From NCBI GenBank assembly GCA_032622095.1, contig CP136069.1:206950750-207014749 (forward strand): DNA of 64,000 nt. Direction: 5' to 3'. The position numbers and the translations under genes were made by a program. Origin of the DNA: Siphonodentalium dalli (Eukaryota; Mollusca; Scaphopoda; Gadilida; Siphonodentaliidae). The notes under the pieces were generated by a model. It had not been told where the DNA came from and did not search any database. It was given only the letters and a program-made list of their open reading frames with translations. This document shows, piece by piece, positions 25,920 to 37,642 of the stretch (position 1 is the first letter of the stretch; every line of letters starts with the position of its first letter).

Positions 25920-26345
25920 TATTCAATAACCAAATTTCAAGTCGATAGCTCTACCCGTTTCCGAGATCTGGTCTGCGCATGCGCGAAGCTGGCGTCGCAC
26001 GGGCTCGGCGACCCGATAAAATTCGTATCCGGGGCAAGATACATTCACATACCAAATTTCAAGTCGATAGTTCCACCCGTTTCCGAGATCTCGTCTGCGC
26101 ATGCGCGAAGCTGGCGTCGCACGGGCTCGGCGACCCGATAAAATTCGTATCCGGGGCAAGATACATTCACATACCAAATTTCAAGTCGATAGCTCCACCC
26201 GTTTCCGAGATCTCGTCTGCGCATGCGCGAAGCTGGCGTCGCACGGGCTCGGCGACCCGATAAAATTCGTATCCGGAGCAAGATACATTCACATAGCAAA
26301 TTTCAAGTCGATAGCTCCACCCGTTTCCGATATCTCGTCTGCGCA
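25920..26345. repeat. 122-bp tandem repeat, about 3.5 copies
   Basis: The unit contains CCAAATTTCAAGTCGATAGC, CCCGTTTCCGAGATC and TGCGCATGCGCGAAGCTGGC. Equivalent points lie at 25979, 26101 and 26223, exactly 122 bp apart, with few differences. A diverged end follows near 26345. The unit lacks stops in several frames, which creates overlapping ORFs on both strands that I do not regard as genes. It sits inside the element ending at the Helitron-like terminus at 25835, as expected for a HINE core array. Confidence 0.85.
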
Positions 26346-26459
26346 TGCGCTGCACGGGCGCCGCACGTGCTCGCCAATACGACAACGTCCACCGCCTGGT
26401 CAAACTACACACACGTACCATGTTTCGTCCCGATCGGTCGAGAATCGTAGATTTGTATA

Positions 26460-26613
26460 AATGACAGACAAACATACATACATACAGACAGACAAACAGA
26501 CAGAGGTCTTCAAAATATATATGAGATATATAGAGCCGCGATCGCGGTTGGCTAACAGAATCGTACATCTCTATATATATATATATATATATATCTATAT
26601 CTATATTTGCGGA

Positions 26614-26648
<35 letters not shown>

Positions 26649-26650
26649 GT
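26460..26650. repeat. CAGA, TA and CTGT microsatellites
   Basis: CATACATACAGACAGACAAA at about 26470-26505, a TA run at about 26573-26596 and eight TCTG units at about 26616-26648. The near-palindrome CCGCGATCGCGG lies between them at about 26536. They mark junctions between two repeat elements. Confidence 0.75.
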
Positions 26651-28400
26651 TCTATAGAAATTCACAGGGGACCATCTAGATGATGCCAAAGGGATCTACT
26701 AGGAGTAGCTTTTTACGAGAAAAGATAATGGTCGGGGTTAGAATTTTCTAAAGTGACGCCGTTGTTGTCAGGGGCAGAAAAGGGGGAGGGGCAGAAAAAA
26801 CATTTGTCGCCGATTGCCACCAAACTTATATATAATCATCCCCATAATATGAGGAATCTAATGGCGTGGTTTAAATATGGCAAAAGTCGCACCGTTCGCG
26901 TCAGGGGTGCCCGGAAGGGGGGGGGCATATTTTTGTGTCGCCGATTGCCACGAAACTTACATATAATCATTCCTATGATATGAAGAATCCAACGGTGTGG
27001 TTTAAATATGTCAAAAGTGGCGTCGATTGAGTCAGGGGTGAACGGAAGGGGAGAGGGGCAGCAAAATTGATAAAACTAATTTTAGCGCAGATTTCCACCA
27101 AATTTGTATATATTCTTCTTCATGATACAATGAATCTAATTGTGCAATTTAACAACGCCAAATTGTTGTTTTTGGATGAGAGATTGGGAGGGGGTGGGCT
27201 CTAAATTTGATAATAAGTCGCCGATTGCCACCGCACTTAGAGAAAATCATCCCCATGGTATGAGGAGTCTAATGGTGTGGCTTTTATCTGTCAGATGTGG
27301 CCTCATTCGAGTCAGGGTTGCATTGAAAGGGACAAGGGCACCAAAATTGATGCACAGTTTTTTTAGCGCCAATTTCCACCAAATTGATACACGTTCTTAT
27401 CCATGATATGAGGAATCTAATCGTGATTTAAAGACGCCATAGTGGTGCTGTTTGGGTGAGCGATGGAGAGGGGAGGGATTGGCACCAAATTTGATAAAAA
27501 AATTGTTTAGTCGCCGATTATCACCAAACTTATAAACAATAATCTCCATGATATCAGGAGTGTAATCGTGTGGTTTAAGGGTGTCACAAGTGGGGCCATT
27601 CGAGTCAGTAGTGTATAGAGATAAGAGGGACACAAAAAATTATATCTATATGTTTAGTGCCGATTTCCACCAGATTGATACATATTCTTCTCCGTGATAC
27701 GAGGAATCTTATCGTGTGGTTTAGATACACCAAACTGGTGCCCTATGGGTGAGAGATATGGGGACCTTAAATTTGATACGAATTTGTATACTCGCCAATT
27801 TTCACCAATTTTATATATATGCATCTCTAATCTCTAATGAGTCTTAGTGTGTGCAGCTTGAGTCCGAAATAGGGACGGGAGGGTCACCAAAACTGATACA
27901 AAATATTTTTAGTACCAATTACCATCAAATTCAGACACGTTCTTCTCAAATAATACAAGAAATAAAATCGTGCTGTCTGTCTGACTTTTTGTCTGTCTGT
28001 GTGCGTTCTATATATAACTTCACGCGGTACAATCGAGATGGCACCAAGGCGTTCTAAGAGGGGTAACTTTTTACAAGGAAGATAATGGTGCGGGTTAAAA
28101 TTTTCTAAAATGACGCTGTTGGTGGGAGGGGAAATTTAAAAAATAGTTTTGTCGCTGATTTCCTCCAAACGAATACATAATCACCTTCGCCATATGGCGT
28201 TGTTCGAGTCAGCGTTGCATCAACAATTGATTTAATAAACCAAATTCCAACAAATTCATACACGTTTTCTCTAATGATATACCATGAATTAAATCACATT
28301 TGGTGTTGTTTGCGTCACGGATGGCGAGCGGATATGCACTATCATTGATAAGATTGCTATTCGCCGATATCCACATATAAGTTATATACAGTCACCAGGC
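26650..28400. repeat. Degenerate tandem array, units of about 130-150 bp
   Basis: A unit built around CGATTGCCACCAAACTTATA followed by ATAATC-TCC-ATGATATGAGGAATCTAAT and a GGGAGGGGCA tract recurs near 26815, 26944, 27090, 27224, 27370, 27516, 27663, 27795 and 27915, then more weakly near 28158 and 28240. A header, TTCTATA--AATTCAC-GGG-ACCATC...TAACTTTTTAC...AAGATAATGG, occurs at about 26650 and again at about 28005, so the array has at least two starts. A reverse-complement relative lies at 59.4-59.9 kb and 62.1-62.3 kb. It is noncoding, comparable to core repeats of bivalve pearl-like elements. Confidence 0.75.
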
Positions 28401-29382
28401 CATCTCCATATCATTTTAAGTAGTTGGGCGTTCACATTTCACAATCCCGACATATGGTGACCCACATAAGTCACTTGAACAATTATATCTTCTTAACAGT
28501 CATATTTATATGGGAATGGCAATCAAGGCTTTCATACAATGAGCTAGCAAAAAGAGATAACTAGAAGAAGCATTAAACGTATATTTATCATTCTATTGAA
28601 GAGATACATATATTCGTGCAAACTGAAAGACCTCGAACCGTCAGAGGATTGCATATATATAATAACAAAATATAGTCTGTTCCATTCAATAGTTTCCACA
28701 AAAAGTTACAATTTGTCAAGAGATATGGAAGGCCTGTACAAAAATAGTGGTCACAGTGTGCAGTCAAATGTAGTTTCTTCTAATATACAAGAAATTGCAG
28801 TTAGTAGCACAAGACTTTTCAGGATCCTACCAATACTGACATCTGACAAGGGTTTTAGAACAGACTCATTGACTGACATAAACAACTCAAAATCTCGCTC
28901 TGTGCCTGGCACATGTAGCTTATATACCTGCGCAGCAACATTTCGTTTAAACTAAGAATATTTAGTCAATATATAGCACCATGAACAGAGGAGCACCTGG
29001 AAATTTCTTTGAAACATCTGTATCTTCATGGAGATATGATAGCCAGGTGTCCTCGAGATCTTAGTCCAACCCACTAGATTGATTGATACATCTCAATATG
29101 TAAAAGCCAATTATTATCTTTTATCGAACTAATGTGTTTATGATGTGCATGTATCATATTATAACGTCTAATGTATACGCAGTTGTAAATAAATAAATAC
29201 TTCATTATTGGTGGAACGGATTAATCGCGATAAACAGAATGACAATTGACAAGGTGAGCCACTACTTATATGCCATGACTGTAATACTCATGTTTTGTGA
29301 TGCTATTTGAATATACAATTTATTTATTAACACTTTAAGCAAGAGCATTCTCTATTCCCAAAAAAATCCACAGCATACATTA
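28401..29382 (+). other. Sequence between array and Helitron-like end, one weak ORF
   Basis: A 119-codon frame at 28596-28955 begins with an ATG and is rich in Ser, Asn, Tyr and Ile, with no recognisable motif. I do not accept it as a gene because it lies inside repeat-derived sequence and has no codon-usage signal. Nothing else is recognised here. Confidence 0.35.
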
Positions 29383-29410
29383 ACCTGGGCAACGCCGGGT
29401 AACCCTGCTA

Positions 29411-29448
<38 letters not shown>
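29383..29448 (+). mobile_element. Helitron-like 3' terminus followed by (TA)n
   Basis: The hairpin ACCTGG / CCGGGT with loop GCAACG (29383-29400) is followed by AACCCTG and then CTAG at 29408-29411. The next base is T, inside a (TA)18-like run to about 29448. The layout matches the plus-strand 3' end of a Helitron inserted in an AT dinucleotide tract. The element would extend leftward through the array of 145-bp units. Confidence 0.6.
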
Positions 29449-29450
<2 letters not shown>

Positions 29451-29965
29451 GATTGAGAAGGTACCCGTGCCCGCGTATCCGTGCCAAGTGCGCCCATATA
29501 TATTGTTTGTTCCACCAGCCGAGGCGCACAAGATATATATGATTTAATTTTTATATTATAGTCATTTAAGGTCGTATTGTCCCTTTCCGCCGGACCCATA
29601 TACTCCAATATTAGCGATGTATATGGTATGTTCTGTCAGCTTAGGCGCAAAAACTACTTGATAAATTGATGAAAATATTGCAGAATTGAATTCATATAGT
29701 ACCCGTCTATCAGAATCGGTGCGACTAATTTTTATATTTTAGTCATTTAAGGTCGTATTGACCCTTTCCGCCGGACCCATATACTCCAATATTGGCGATA
29801 TATAAGGTATGTTCTGTCAGCTGAGGCGCTCAAACTGCTTGACAAATTGATGGGAATATTGCAGATTTGAATTCATATGGTACCCGTCTATCAGAATCGG
29901 TGCGACTAATTTTTATATTTTAGTCATTTAAGGTCGAATTAACTCTTCCCGCCGGACCCATATAC
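29449..29965. repeat. 181-bp tandem repeat, nearly three copies
   Basis: AGTCATTTAAGGTCGTATTG occurs at 29560, 29741 and (one change) 29922, exactly 181 bp apart. It is followed each time by CTTTCCGCCGGACCCATATA or a close variant. The two complete units are very similar, differing mainly at TTAGCG/TTGGCG and small changes. It is noncoding. Confidence 0.85.
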
Positions 29966-31012
29966 TTGTTGTGGTACACTCGTTTGATAGTTTGTGGCCA
30001 TAGTTGGATGGATGGAACACACTTTGGTGGTTTTAGGATACCAGTTGGATAGATTTAGACACCGGGTGGGTGGTTTGTAAATGGGACACCTGCTTTTGAG
30101 CATTTTACACTATTTGTATAATTGGATACACCCGTTGGGTGGATAGGTTGGGCAATCATTGGCTGGTTTGTAACACTAACCATTGCTTGGGACTCGGTCG
30201 AAATCGAGTATTCCATTTGAAAATAGTGTTCGTATAAACACGACCTGGTGACATTTAGCGAACACTGACAAATGTTGAAACTTTTAGTTGCCACTTTGTC
30301 CGCAATTTTGGATACGTCTACTCAAATATGCACCGTGGTCCATATCTAACATACACTTAGTACTAGGTTCACTTGTGTGCTCTATTCTTGACATTACAAT
30401 AAAGATTGATAACTTGTTTAGCAATTTAGTACACCTATACTTGGAACTTTGATTATGAGGGAACACAAGGGCCAAATGCTCGTGATATAACGGACAATAA
30501 TCGAAATTGGATTGATCCTCATATGTAGTTGCGCACTGGTCATTTAATCAGATAGGTTTTGTATAAATAGAAAAGAAAAGATCTCATTAAATTTAATGAA
30601 ATTCCCCGATTTTACTACTCCCGTTCGTCATTTTGACCGCCATTTTTTATTTTTACAATCTAATTCCCACACGAAGTGATAGCTATACGTCTTGATCCGT
30701 TTCCATGGAAACTACATGCCCACTTTTGTTTCTTGTTGACATCGAACAGTTTAAGCGGACATCATAACGAACAAGAGAAATTGTGAATAGCACAGTCCAT
30801 CACATGACCTGGAGACGGACTCATCAAACAACAAAACGTTCAGACTTCTTAATGACGAATATTATAAATTAGTCCAGTCAACATAGGGTTTGACCTACAC
30901 AAAATTTGTACAGAATTGGTTTTATCGTTTTTGGTCGATAATGGTCGTGTTGTGGTATAGATAACGTAGTAATGGTCGTGTTGTATTATTGACTGGTATA
31001 TATATATAGAGT
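29966..31012. other. AT-rich sequence, nothing recognised
   Basis: Short minus-strand frames (for example 30055-30294) have no recognisable motif. No RNA or element end could be supported. Confidence 0.4.
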
Positions 31013-31160
31013 AATCAATTGTTTTCGATGATTACGTGACATAATTAACGAGGGGAGCCGGGCCTGGTAAAACCCGAGTGAGCGGAGCGAACGAGGGTTT
31101 TACCAATAGGACCGGCTACCCGAGTGAATTATGTCACGTAATCATCGAAACCAATTGATT
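31013..31160. repeat. Near-perfect palindrome of about 150 bp
   Basis: The left arm TTTCGATGATTACGTGACAT at about 31023 is mirrored by ATGTCACGTAATCATCGAAA ending at about 31150. The inner part has GGTAAAACCC / GGGTTTTACC around a centre GAGTGAGCGGAGCGAAC at about 31075-31092. Almost the whole 148 bp could fold into one long hairpin. It could be a minimal MITE or the end of a larger foldback element. Confidence 0.8.
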
Positions 31161-31165
31161 GTTCT

Positions 31166-31891
31166 GTTTATTACACACTTTCAACCACTAAAAGTTGCTA
31201 TTTCTAAAGAGAAGATGTGACAAAATAAGCCCAGATCAGCTGATTCTCCCATTTTGAACCCCAACGTACAGTTGCGCGTGCAGTGACGCGGATGGACACA
31301 TAATTTAAATAATTGTGACGTAACGATACCGATCGACCTCATTATTTTGATTCACTTTGGCGCGATTCATTTTTTAAAGTTTCGGAAATTTTCTGTCAAA
31401 ATTGTGTTTATTCTGACCGAACAAGCATGGCACTTGGAACGGGATATTGTGAAGATTCTGATGGTGTGTGTAAATAATGTTGGTTCATACAGGAAATGTT
31501 TGAAAATCGTGCTAAAAGTAGAAAACTAAGTTTCGAAGTGAGGATATATTAATTATCGACGTAAACAAACACTCGACGGAACTGGATAAATTTATTGTTC
31601 ACATGGAATTTTTCATAGTTCATTTGACTGGAATATGACATCGTCCGAATCATCGGAGTCGATAATAGGTAAGATTCTTCTTCATTTTACCGGTTTATTA
31701 ACTGCTTCTGCATCATCGTTGGCAGTTCGTTTCTGTTCAACTTCAACCATGTTTGAGCTGTAGAAAGTGAAAATAGTTCCGGCTGTCAAAAGTCGCGTGC
31801 TCTCACCGGTGACGTAATTCACAGGTGTGACATTATCACTTTTAATTCACCAAGAAATCCTTATAAATCACGGGTAAGTGTGTAATAAAAC
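31166..31891. mobile_element. Candidate TIR element of about 726 bp (weak)
   Basis: GTTTATTACACACTT at 31166-31180 is mirrored by AAGTGTGTAATAAAAC at 31876-31891. Only about 15 bp is convincingly inverted and no target duplication is clear. The interior contains GTGACGTAATTCAC at about 31809, similar to the neighbouring palindrome, which suggests a shared origin. Confidence 0.35.
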
Positions 31892-33829
31892 GTAGTTATT
31901 TGGAAATGTCTGTCGCAGCACCGTGTACAGCACATGTGATTGAACTTAAAGCACCAGAGAATACTTTTCAAACATTAATTAATTTATAGTCAGCGAAGAG
32001 TTACTACAGAATCAAACAAACAAACATTGTCTGACTAAATTTGAGATTTTTTTTTTATTTTAAATTTAATTTTTAATATTATACGAATCTGGATTGGTTT
32101 TTACAAAAAATCATTATACTATTGGATTGGTTTTTACAAAAAATAATTTGCGAGGGACTACCATCACTACGGGCGCGTTTGTCGCTCAATTTTGGTCCCC
32201 GTTCTCCGTGACCAGTTTATTACTATTTTTACGTACAGCGCGAATTTTGTCATTCTCGGTTTTGCGATTGTGGGTGAAAGACGCCGAGATTTTAAACAAC
32301 AAACAGATCGCTGATTATTGACATACACGTACCTGTAAGCTAATCCAAATGTGGCCAAATTAGGTAATCGTCGAGTAAATATACGTCCAGGGGCTGTCCG
32401 GAATCCGGGAAGGACGCAACTAGACTAGAGTGATTGTTCTATCTGTCTATTTTTAAATTTTTGTCTGTCTTGACCTCATCTGCTCATGTAATTGTGTCAT
32501 GATTGTGCTTGTCAGTAATGTCACCCAACCCAGATATTTGTGGGAAAGTATGTAAGATATTTCCAGTGTATTCTTTTCAGCAAACAAATTCAAGTTCATA
32601 CGGTATTGTATGATATCTGTTTCCAAATTCCATTGTCCAGGCCTGGTGTTTATATCAAATTCAGGGTGGCAGAAAATCGCTCCCTAATACTAATAGTTAC
32701 TAATACTTAGGAGCGCAAATCGCTCTCCTGAGTAATATGTTGTGATTTTTGTATGTAATTCATTCCATTTTACATGAAAAGATAAATCACAATACATGCA
32801 TGATGCAGTGGAGTATAAAATCAATCCACTTTTTTCAGAACAATTAATAAATTAGTTCAATGCAGTGCAGAAGATCTTGGAAAGACACATGACGATCTTG
32901 TCAACCAGAGCACGCAGCACTTATGTCATAACCTATCGCTATAAAATAAATTATCGGGACACCGATTTACAAAAGTCGGAACTCATTGGTGTTTACAAAT
33001 CAAAGCCTCGATGCTGCTCTGAACTCTATCCGAATACATGTGGTAACCGAAAGATGTCAACACGACTTCAAAGACTCGATGTCGCTGTAGAATTTAACAC
33101 CGCGCATGCAGTTTTGTTACCACTCTTGAGTGATCTTCTGTCTACTAGTTTGGAACTATATAAGTGGTGCCATGGTCATGGAATTGAATGTCGGTTTCAC
33201 AAACACGATAAACCGCGTACTGGTACGTGGAATGCGCATAGTAACCCCGGTATGTTGACACAAAGTACAACTTACAAGGTTGTCCAATCCCGTCTGGCAA
33301 TCAACCAAGGCACGTCTTGCCATCATAACATTACGACAGTTTTCATTTCGAGACAATGTTTGACGATCCGAGGTAGTGATCGGTGTTGGAACATCAAAGA
33401 CTCGCCGCCGCCGCTCTGAAACCTAACCCGAAGAATGTGGTCACTGACGTCACTCATGTTTGCACTTCAATGAATCGGTGCAGCTATTGAATTTAACCCA
33501 GTTCAGGCCCCTGTTAATACAACCTATGTTTAGCGTCACTTTGGGTTTTCAAACCTAAATGCGGTATGAGGTTATTATTTATTATTTTCGGGCCAATTTC
33601 CAGAATATGAAAATGTTCTGGAAATTGAAACTGCCTCAAGTTGATATTACCTAATAATAACCCTTTTAGTACATAGCAATAACCCATACTTCTTGCATTC
33701 TACATGGATACAGAGAAGAAGTAGATTAACCATTATAGGCATATCAAAACATTAAACATTATATGACATGCCTGGTAGCAATGTCCACTTTGCTAAGCTC
33801 GATCACTATAGCTATTCTTAGAAAAAATA
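31892..33829. other. Intergenic sequence; a 184-codon frame judged weak
   Basis: The plus-strand frame 32865-33419 is open for 184 codons but lacks recognisable motifs. Its later half partly resembles its own downstream sequence at 33420-33500 (phrases near GAATGTGGTCACTGACG and TTGAATTTAACC), suggesting an old duplicated noncoding unit. A TATTTGC-like composition change at 32100-32300 gives short frames on both strands. I report no gene here. Confidence 0.35.
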
Positions 33830-34279
33830 TCACCATAAAGAGTTTGACATCAACACATCATTGAAAGTTTTCGGCCTTGACTCAGTCATCAGATGGGGAA
33901 CCTTCATTCTGTTCATCTTTTGGTTGTTGGTTTCTCCAAGGCCCACTCTCATATGCAATAAATTATTCCCCGCGACATCCGCGCGTAAATCACGTACAGT
34001 GATAGTAGATAGTGTGCCTTTTCGACTGAGATAAAAATTACCCCAGTCGCTGCCGACCTCAACGTCACCGACACCCGAAATACCTATGTCGGATCCGTCA
34101 TCAAGCTTTACGTTCTCGAGGAAACATTGGATAGTGGAGTCCGCGTCATAGTTTGTGATCAACATTATCAACATGATCAGTACAACGAAAATATGCAACG
34201 GATTTCGAGAAAAATCCTTGATGGAAGTTGTAAATTGATCCCCCGTCTGGTTCGACACGAACTCTGGAACATTTGCCAT
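33830..34279 (-). CDS. Putative single-pass membrane protein, 149 aa, unknown function
   Basis: The function is not recognised. The frame runs from an ATG at 34279-34277 to a TGA at 33830. The same frame extends about 14 codons upstream without an ATG, so 34279 is the first usable start. Residues about 1-23 are polar, about 24-41 (HIFVVLIMLIMLIT region) form one hydrophobic membrane span, and the remaining 108 residues are soluble and acidic near the span (DDGSDIGISGVGDVEVGSDW), followed by a DLRADVAGNNLLHMRVGLGE segment and a basic end. GC content and codon choice are clearly richer than the surrounding AT-rich DNA, which is the main reason I accept it. The topology would place the C-terminal part outside the cytoplasm if the span is a signal anchor. 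It could be a complete small gene or the last exon of a larger one; no repeat explains it. Confidence 0.45.
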   Translation of the reverse strand: MANVPEFVSNQTGDQFTTSIKDFSRNPLHIFVVLIMLIMLITNYDADSTIQCFLENVKLDDGSDIGISGVGDVEVGSDWGNFYLSRKGTLSTITVRDLRADVAGNNLLHMRVGLGETNNQKMNRMKVPHLMTESRPKTFNDVLMSNSLW

Positions 34280-35101
34280 GCGTTGACGATAATAAAGGAA
34301 ATGCGCTATTATTATTACCAAAAAAGTTAAATGCGGCGGGTTTTATTAACAGTGGCATCCTGCATGTTTGGTTCTTGCTATTGGGTAATCTCCCATTTAT
34401 TTTTGTTTGTAACAAGAGAAGCATTGTATTGTCAACATCGCACAAAGCATTAATTGTTTGTTTTAGGCACGCAATAAAACGCGTACCATGAATAAAAATT
34501 AGGCCAGCGGTAGGTGTGAATTCGAACTGAAGTGAAACATGGATAGTAACAATTCAGTGATCCACATTGAATTTATTCTCTGCCTTCATGGGGAATGAGT
34601 AATACCCCTCTCATATCCATACATGTGGCATTGTACAGTAATGAGAATGCCCTTGAAAAAGCCCTTGAAGTCCTTGAATTTTAAAGCTTAAATTTAGACT
34701 ATGGGAACCTGTATGAACCCTGATTAGACCACTTGCCATGGTATAATTCGCCGACCACCCAATAATAGAACCAACTGACCATGTCCCTATCGAAGGCAAG
34801 TGATTCAAAAGCAATGTCATTCGACCTTGACCGAATTTGGCCATCAACTTCATGAACGTCGACGTATGTCGGTCATCTTCAAAGAACATGAAAGGCTTCT
34901 ATGTTTTTGATGTTCATCGCTGATCGCCAACAGAATAAAGCCATGATTTGGTTGATTTATCGGTCACGAATTATGGTTCATCTCTCATTCCCACCCGTGA
35001 ATCTGAACAAACTACTTAAATCGGTCCATACCCCTTCAAACATTAAACAAAAATGTCATGCAAACAGTCCAATCTCTGGGTATATTTTGATGAAAGTCCT
35101 C
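34280..35101. other. Upstream flank of the small membrane-protein frame, nothing recognised
   Basis: No clear TATA box or further exon could be identified. Short frames on both strands show no motif. Confidence 0.35.
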
Positions 35102-37350
35102 ATAGACGTCTCATCTTGGATCAAAATAAGTTTTGAAAAATGAATTGCGAATTGCTATCTGCTTTCAAATGAACATGAGTGTTCGGCTATATTATATTGA
35201 ATATTTTCCTAATAAGTTGGTTATGAGAAATATCATTGGATGTATTCACAAGTGTTTGGGCGACGAGTGTGAGGATTTCTCAAGTTTACACTCTCCTCTG
35301 GTAAATAATTCCTCCAATGCAGTTTTGAAATAAAGAAGATAGGTTCCATAGAATGGGAGAGTCCTAATGCATTTTAGTGTTTGAACGGGAACGGACGGTG
35401 ATGTTGACCACATAACATCGCTAAATGTGATCGAATTAGTGTAATCTTATCGTAATAGTGCCTTTATCGCAAATTGCGATTCGTTATCGGTTATTTCGAT
35501 CCCTACGTCTCATTCATTCTACAGACATCCGATGTACACACAATGTCCTCATAAATAAAATTGTCCTCGCAATGTTGTTGTGAAAGCGCATTCATGTATG
35601 TGTCGTCCCAACGCAACGAAAACGAACGCAATCACATATGTGCCATTTTACCCGGCCTTTTAATGTTGATGCAGGCTCAGTATAATCCGCTCACAGTTTA
35701 GATATATTAGCACTTCATCTGTTGTCACACTCAACTTTTACTTTATCTACCAGTTGATAATAGTCCCTGTTAAGTATGAGAGAGTTAGTTATCTTCTTGT
35801 CAATAAATCTTGTCTTATGGATTCGATAGACGTCTCATCTTGGATCAAAATAAGTTTTGAAAAATGAATCGCGAATTGCTATATACTTTCAAACGAACAT
35901 GAGTGTTGGACGATATTAGATTGAATAATTTTCCTATTAAGTTGGTTAATAAAAATATCACTGGATGTATTCACAAGTGTTTGTCATAAATTGTGTGACG
36001 AGTGTGAGGATTTCTCAAGTTTACACTCTCCTCTGGTAAATAATTCCTCCAATGCAGTTTTGAAATAAAGAAGATAGGTTCCATAGAATGGGAGAGTCCT
36101 AATGCATTTTAGTGTTTGAACGGGAACGGACGGAGATGTTGACCACATAACATCGCTAAATGTGATAGAATGAGTGTAATATTATGATTGTTATCGTACA
36201 ATAGTGCCTTTATTTATCGCAAATTGCGATTCGTTACCGATTATTTCGATACCTACGTCTCATTCATTCTACAGACATCCCATGTACACACAATGTCCTC
36301 ATATCTAAAAAATTGTCCTCGCAATGTTGGTGTGCAAGAACATATGCATCCTCCCAACGCAACGAAAACGAACACAATCACATATGTGCCATTTTACCCG
36401 GCTTCTTAATGTTGATGCATGTACACTATAAACCGCTCACAGTCTAGCTAATTTAGCACTTAATCTGTGGTCACTCAACTTTTACTTTATGTACCAGTTG
36501 ATAATAGACCCTGTTACATGTACAGAGGCGGACTGGGCCAAAAAATCGGCCCGGGAAATGAATATAATACCGGCCCATCTGCCAAAGGCAGTTGCCGAGG
36601 TTCCGAGTGGAGGAGGGTCTCTGTTCGGGGGGTGTCCACCTTGGAATTCCAACTGCACCCCTCCCCCTCTTGAATTAAAATCAGACCAAATACATGTTTT
36701 TGCATAATTCCATTGCACCCCCCGCCCTTGCACCTCAGTGCTCTTGCCTAATATCCTATAAATTCATCAACCATGGTTCTATATATTCCCGGTATGAGAC
36801 CATTCAGTTATTTTTACCTGAAAAATTGCATAAATTCTTACATCTAGCGGTCTAACAGACAAGAGACCAGGACACACCGGGCTGTCCATGGTTGTTTGGC
36901 CCGGGGTGAGAACATTTTGAAAACTATACAAGAAAATCGCTAATCCTAGGTACTAGTAGCATCTAGACTGGCCTCAATTTTTGGGGGATTTACAGCTGGG
37001 AGTTACCATTAATATCTCGAGATTAACGGGGTCTTCACGTGGTGTTATATGATGCTGCCAAGTTCATTTAATGACAAAATTATGATTAGCCAGTTAGGCT
37101 GGTTAAACAACACATGTGGCGGCCCACATCAGTTTAATTTGTGGCCCAACTACATATACCCCCCCCCCAAACTGTAAAAAAAACCCCTCAGATTCTCGCT
37201 TGATAGAAAATCACGTGGAATCAGAATTTTCCGGCCTCCGGCACATCGGGAATTTACCGGTTTCCCAATCGGCAAATCCACCTCTGTAGGTATCAGAGAG
37301 TTACTAGTAGTTATCTTGTCAATAAATATTGTCTTCTGGATTTGATAGAC
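35102..37350. repeat. 724-bp tandem duplication, second copy split by an insertion
   Basis: ATAGACGTCTCATCTTGGAT starts copy 1 at 35102 and copy 2 at 35826. The copies stay highly similar through ACACTCTCCTCTGGTAAATA, CGCAATGTTG and TACCAGTTGATAATAG. Copy 2 breaks at about 36516 and resumes at about 37287 with ATCAGAGAGTTACTAG...GTCTT-TGGATT-GATAGAC, matching copy 1 from about 35775 to its end. The intervening DNA is the hAT-like insertion. Copy 1 therefore preserves the uninterrupted site. It is noncoding. Confidence 0.85.
36523..37286. mobile_element. hAT-like non-autonomous element, 764 bp
   Basis: The ends are CAGAGGCGGACTGG on the left and CCACCTCTG on the right; the right end read in reverse is CAGAGGTGGATTTG. 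CAG-GGCGGA termini are typical of hAT/Tip100-like elements. The 8 bases outside each end (TACATGTA and TAGGTATC) do not match well, so the 8-bp target duplication expected for hAT is decayed. The interior has C8 and G5 runs and no transposase. The empty site in the neighbouring tandem copy proves insertion. Confidence 0.7.
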
Positions 37351-37642
37351 ATTATTTTATTTAGCTACCGGTACTATATGTCCCTCAGTGAACATACTTC
37401 TGAGTTATCTGAAATTCTGTACCATTCTTCATCAAATCTGCGGTCCGCTTAGGTACAACATAGATCATGGGCATTTTAATCAATAATCTATATAGAGTCC
37501 AATTTAGATTATGTTTCCGGTAGCCGTCATGTCTGAGCAATACTAATATTGTTTTGTTGCTTCAGAAGTTTTGATTAAGTGTAAACATTAAATATAACTT
37601 TCAAATCATTTATTTATTCATTTATTTTTCAGGCTGTGTTAG

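Noticed and set aside
25920-26570. Overlapping ORFs of 75-133 codons on both strands
   Set aside because: They are created by the 122-bp tandem unit; sequences repeat exactly with the unit and are mirrored on both strands.
32865-33419. 184-codon plus-strand ORF as a gene
   Set aside because: No motif, weak composition signal and partial similarity to its own downstream noncoding DNA.
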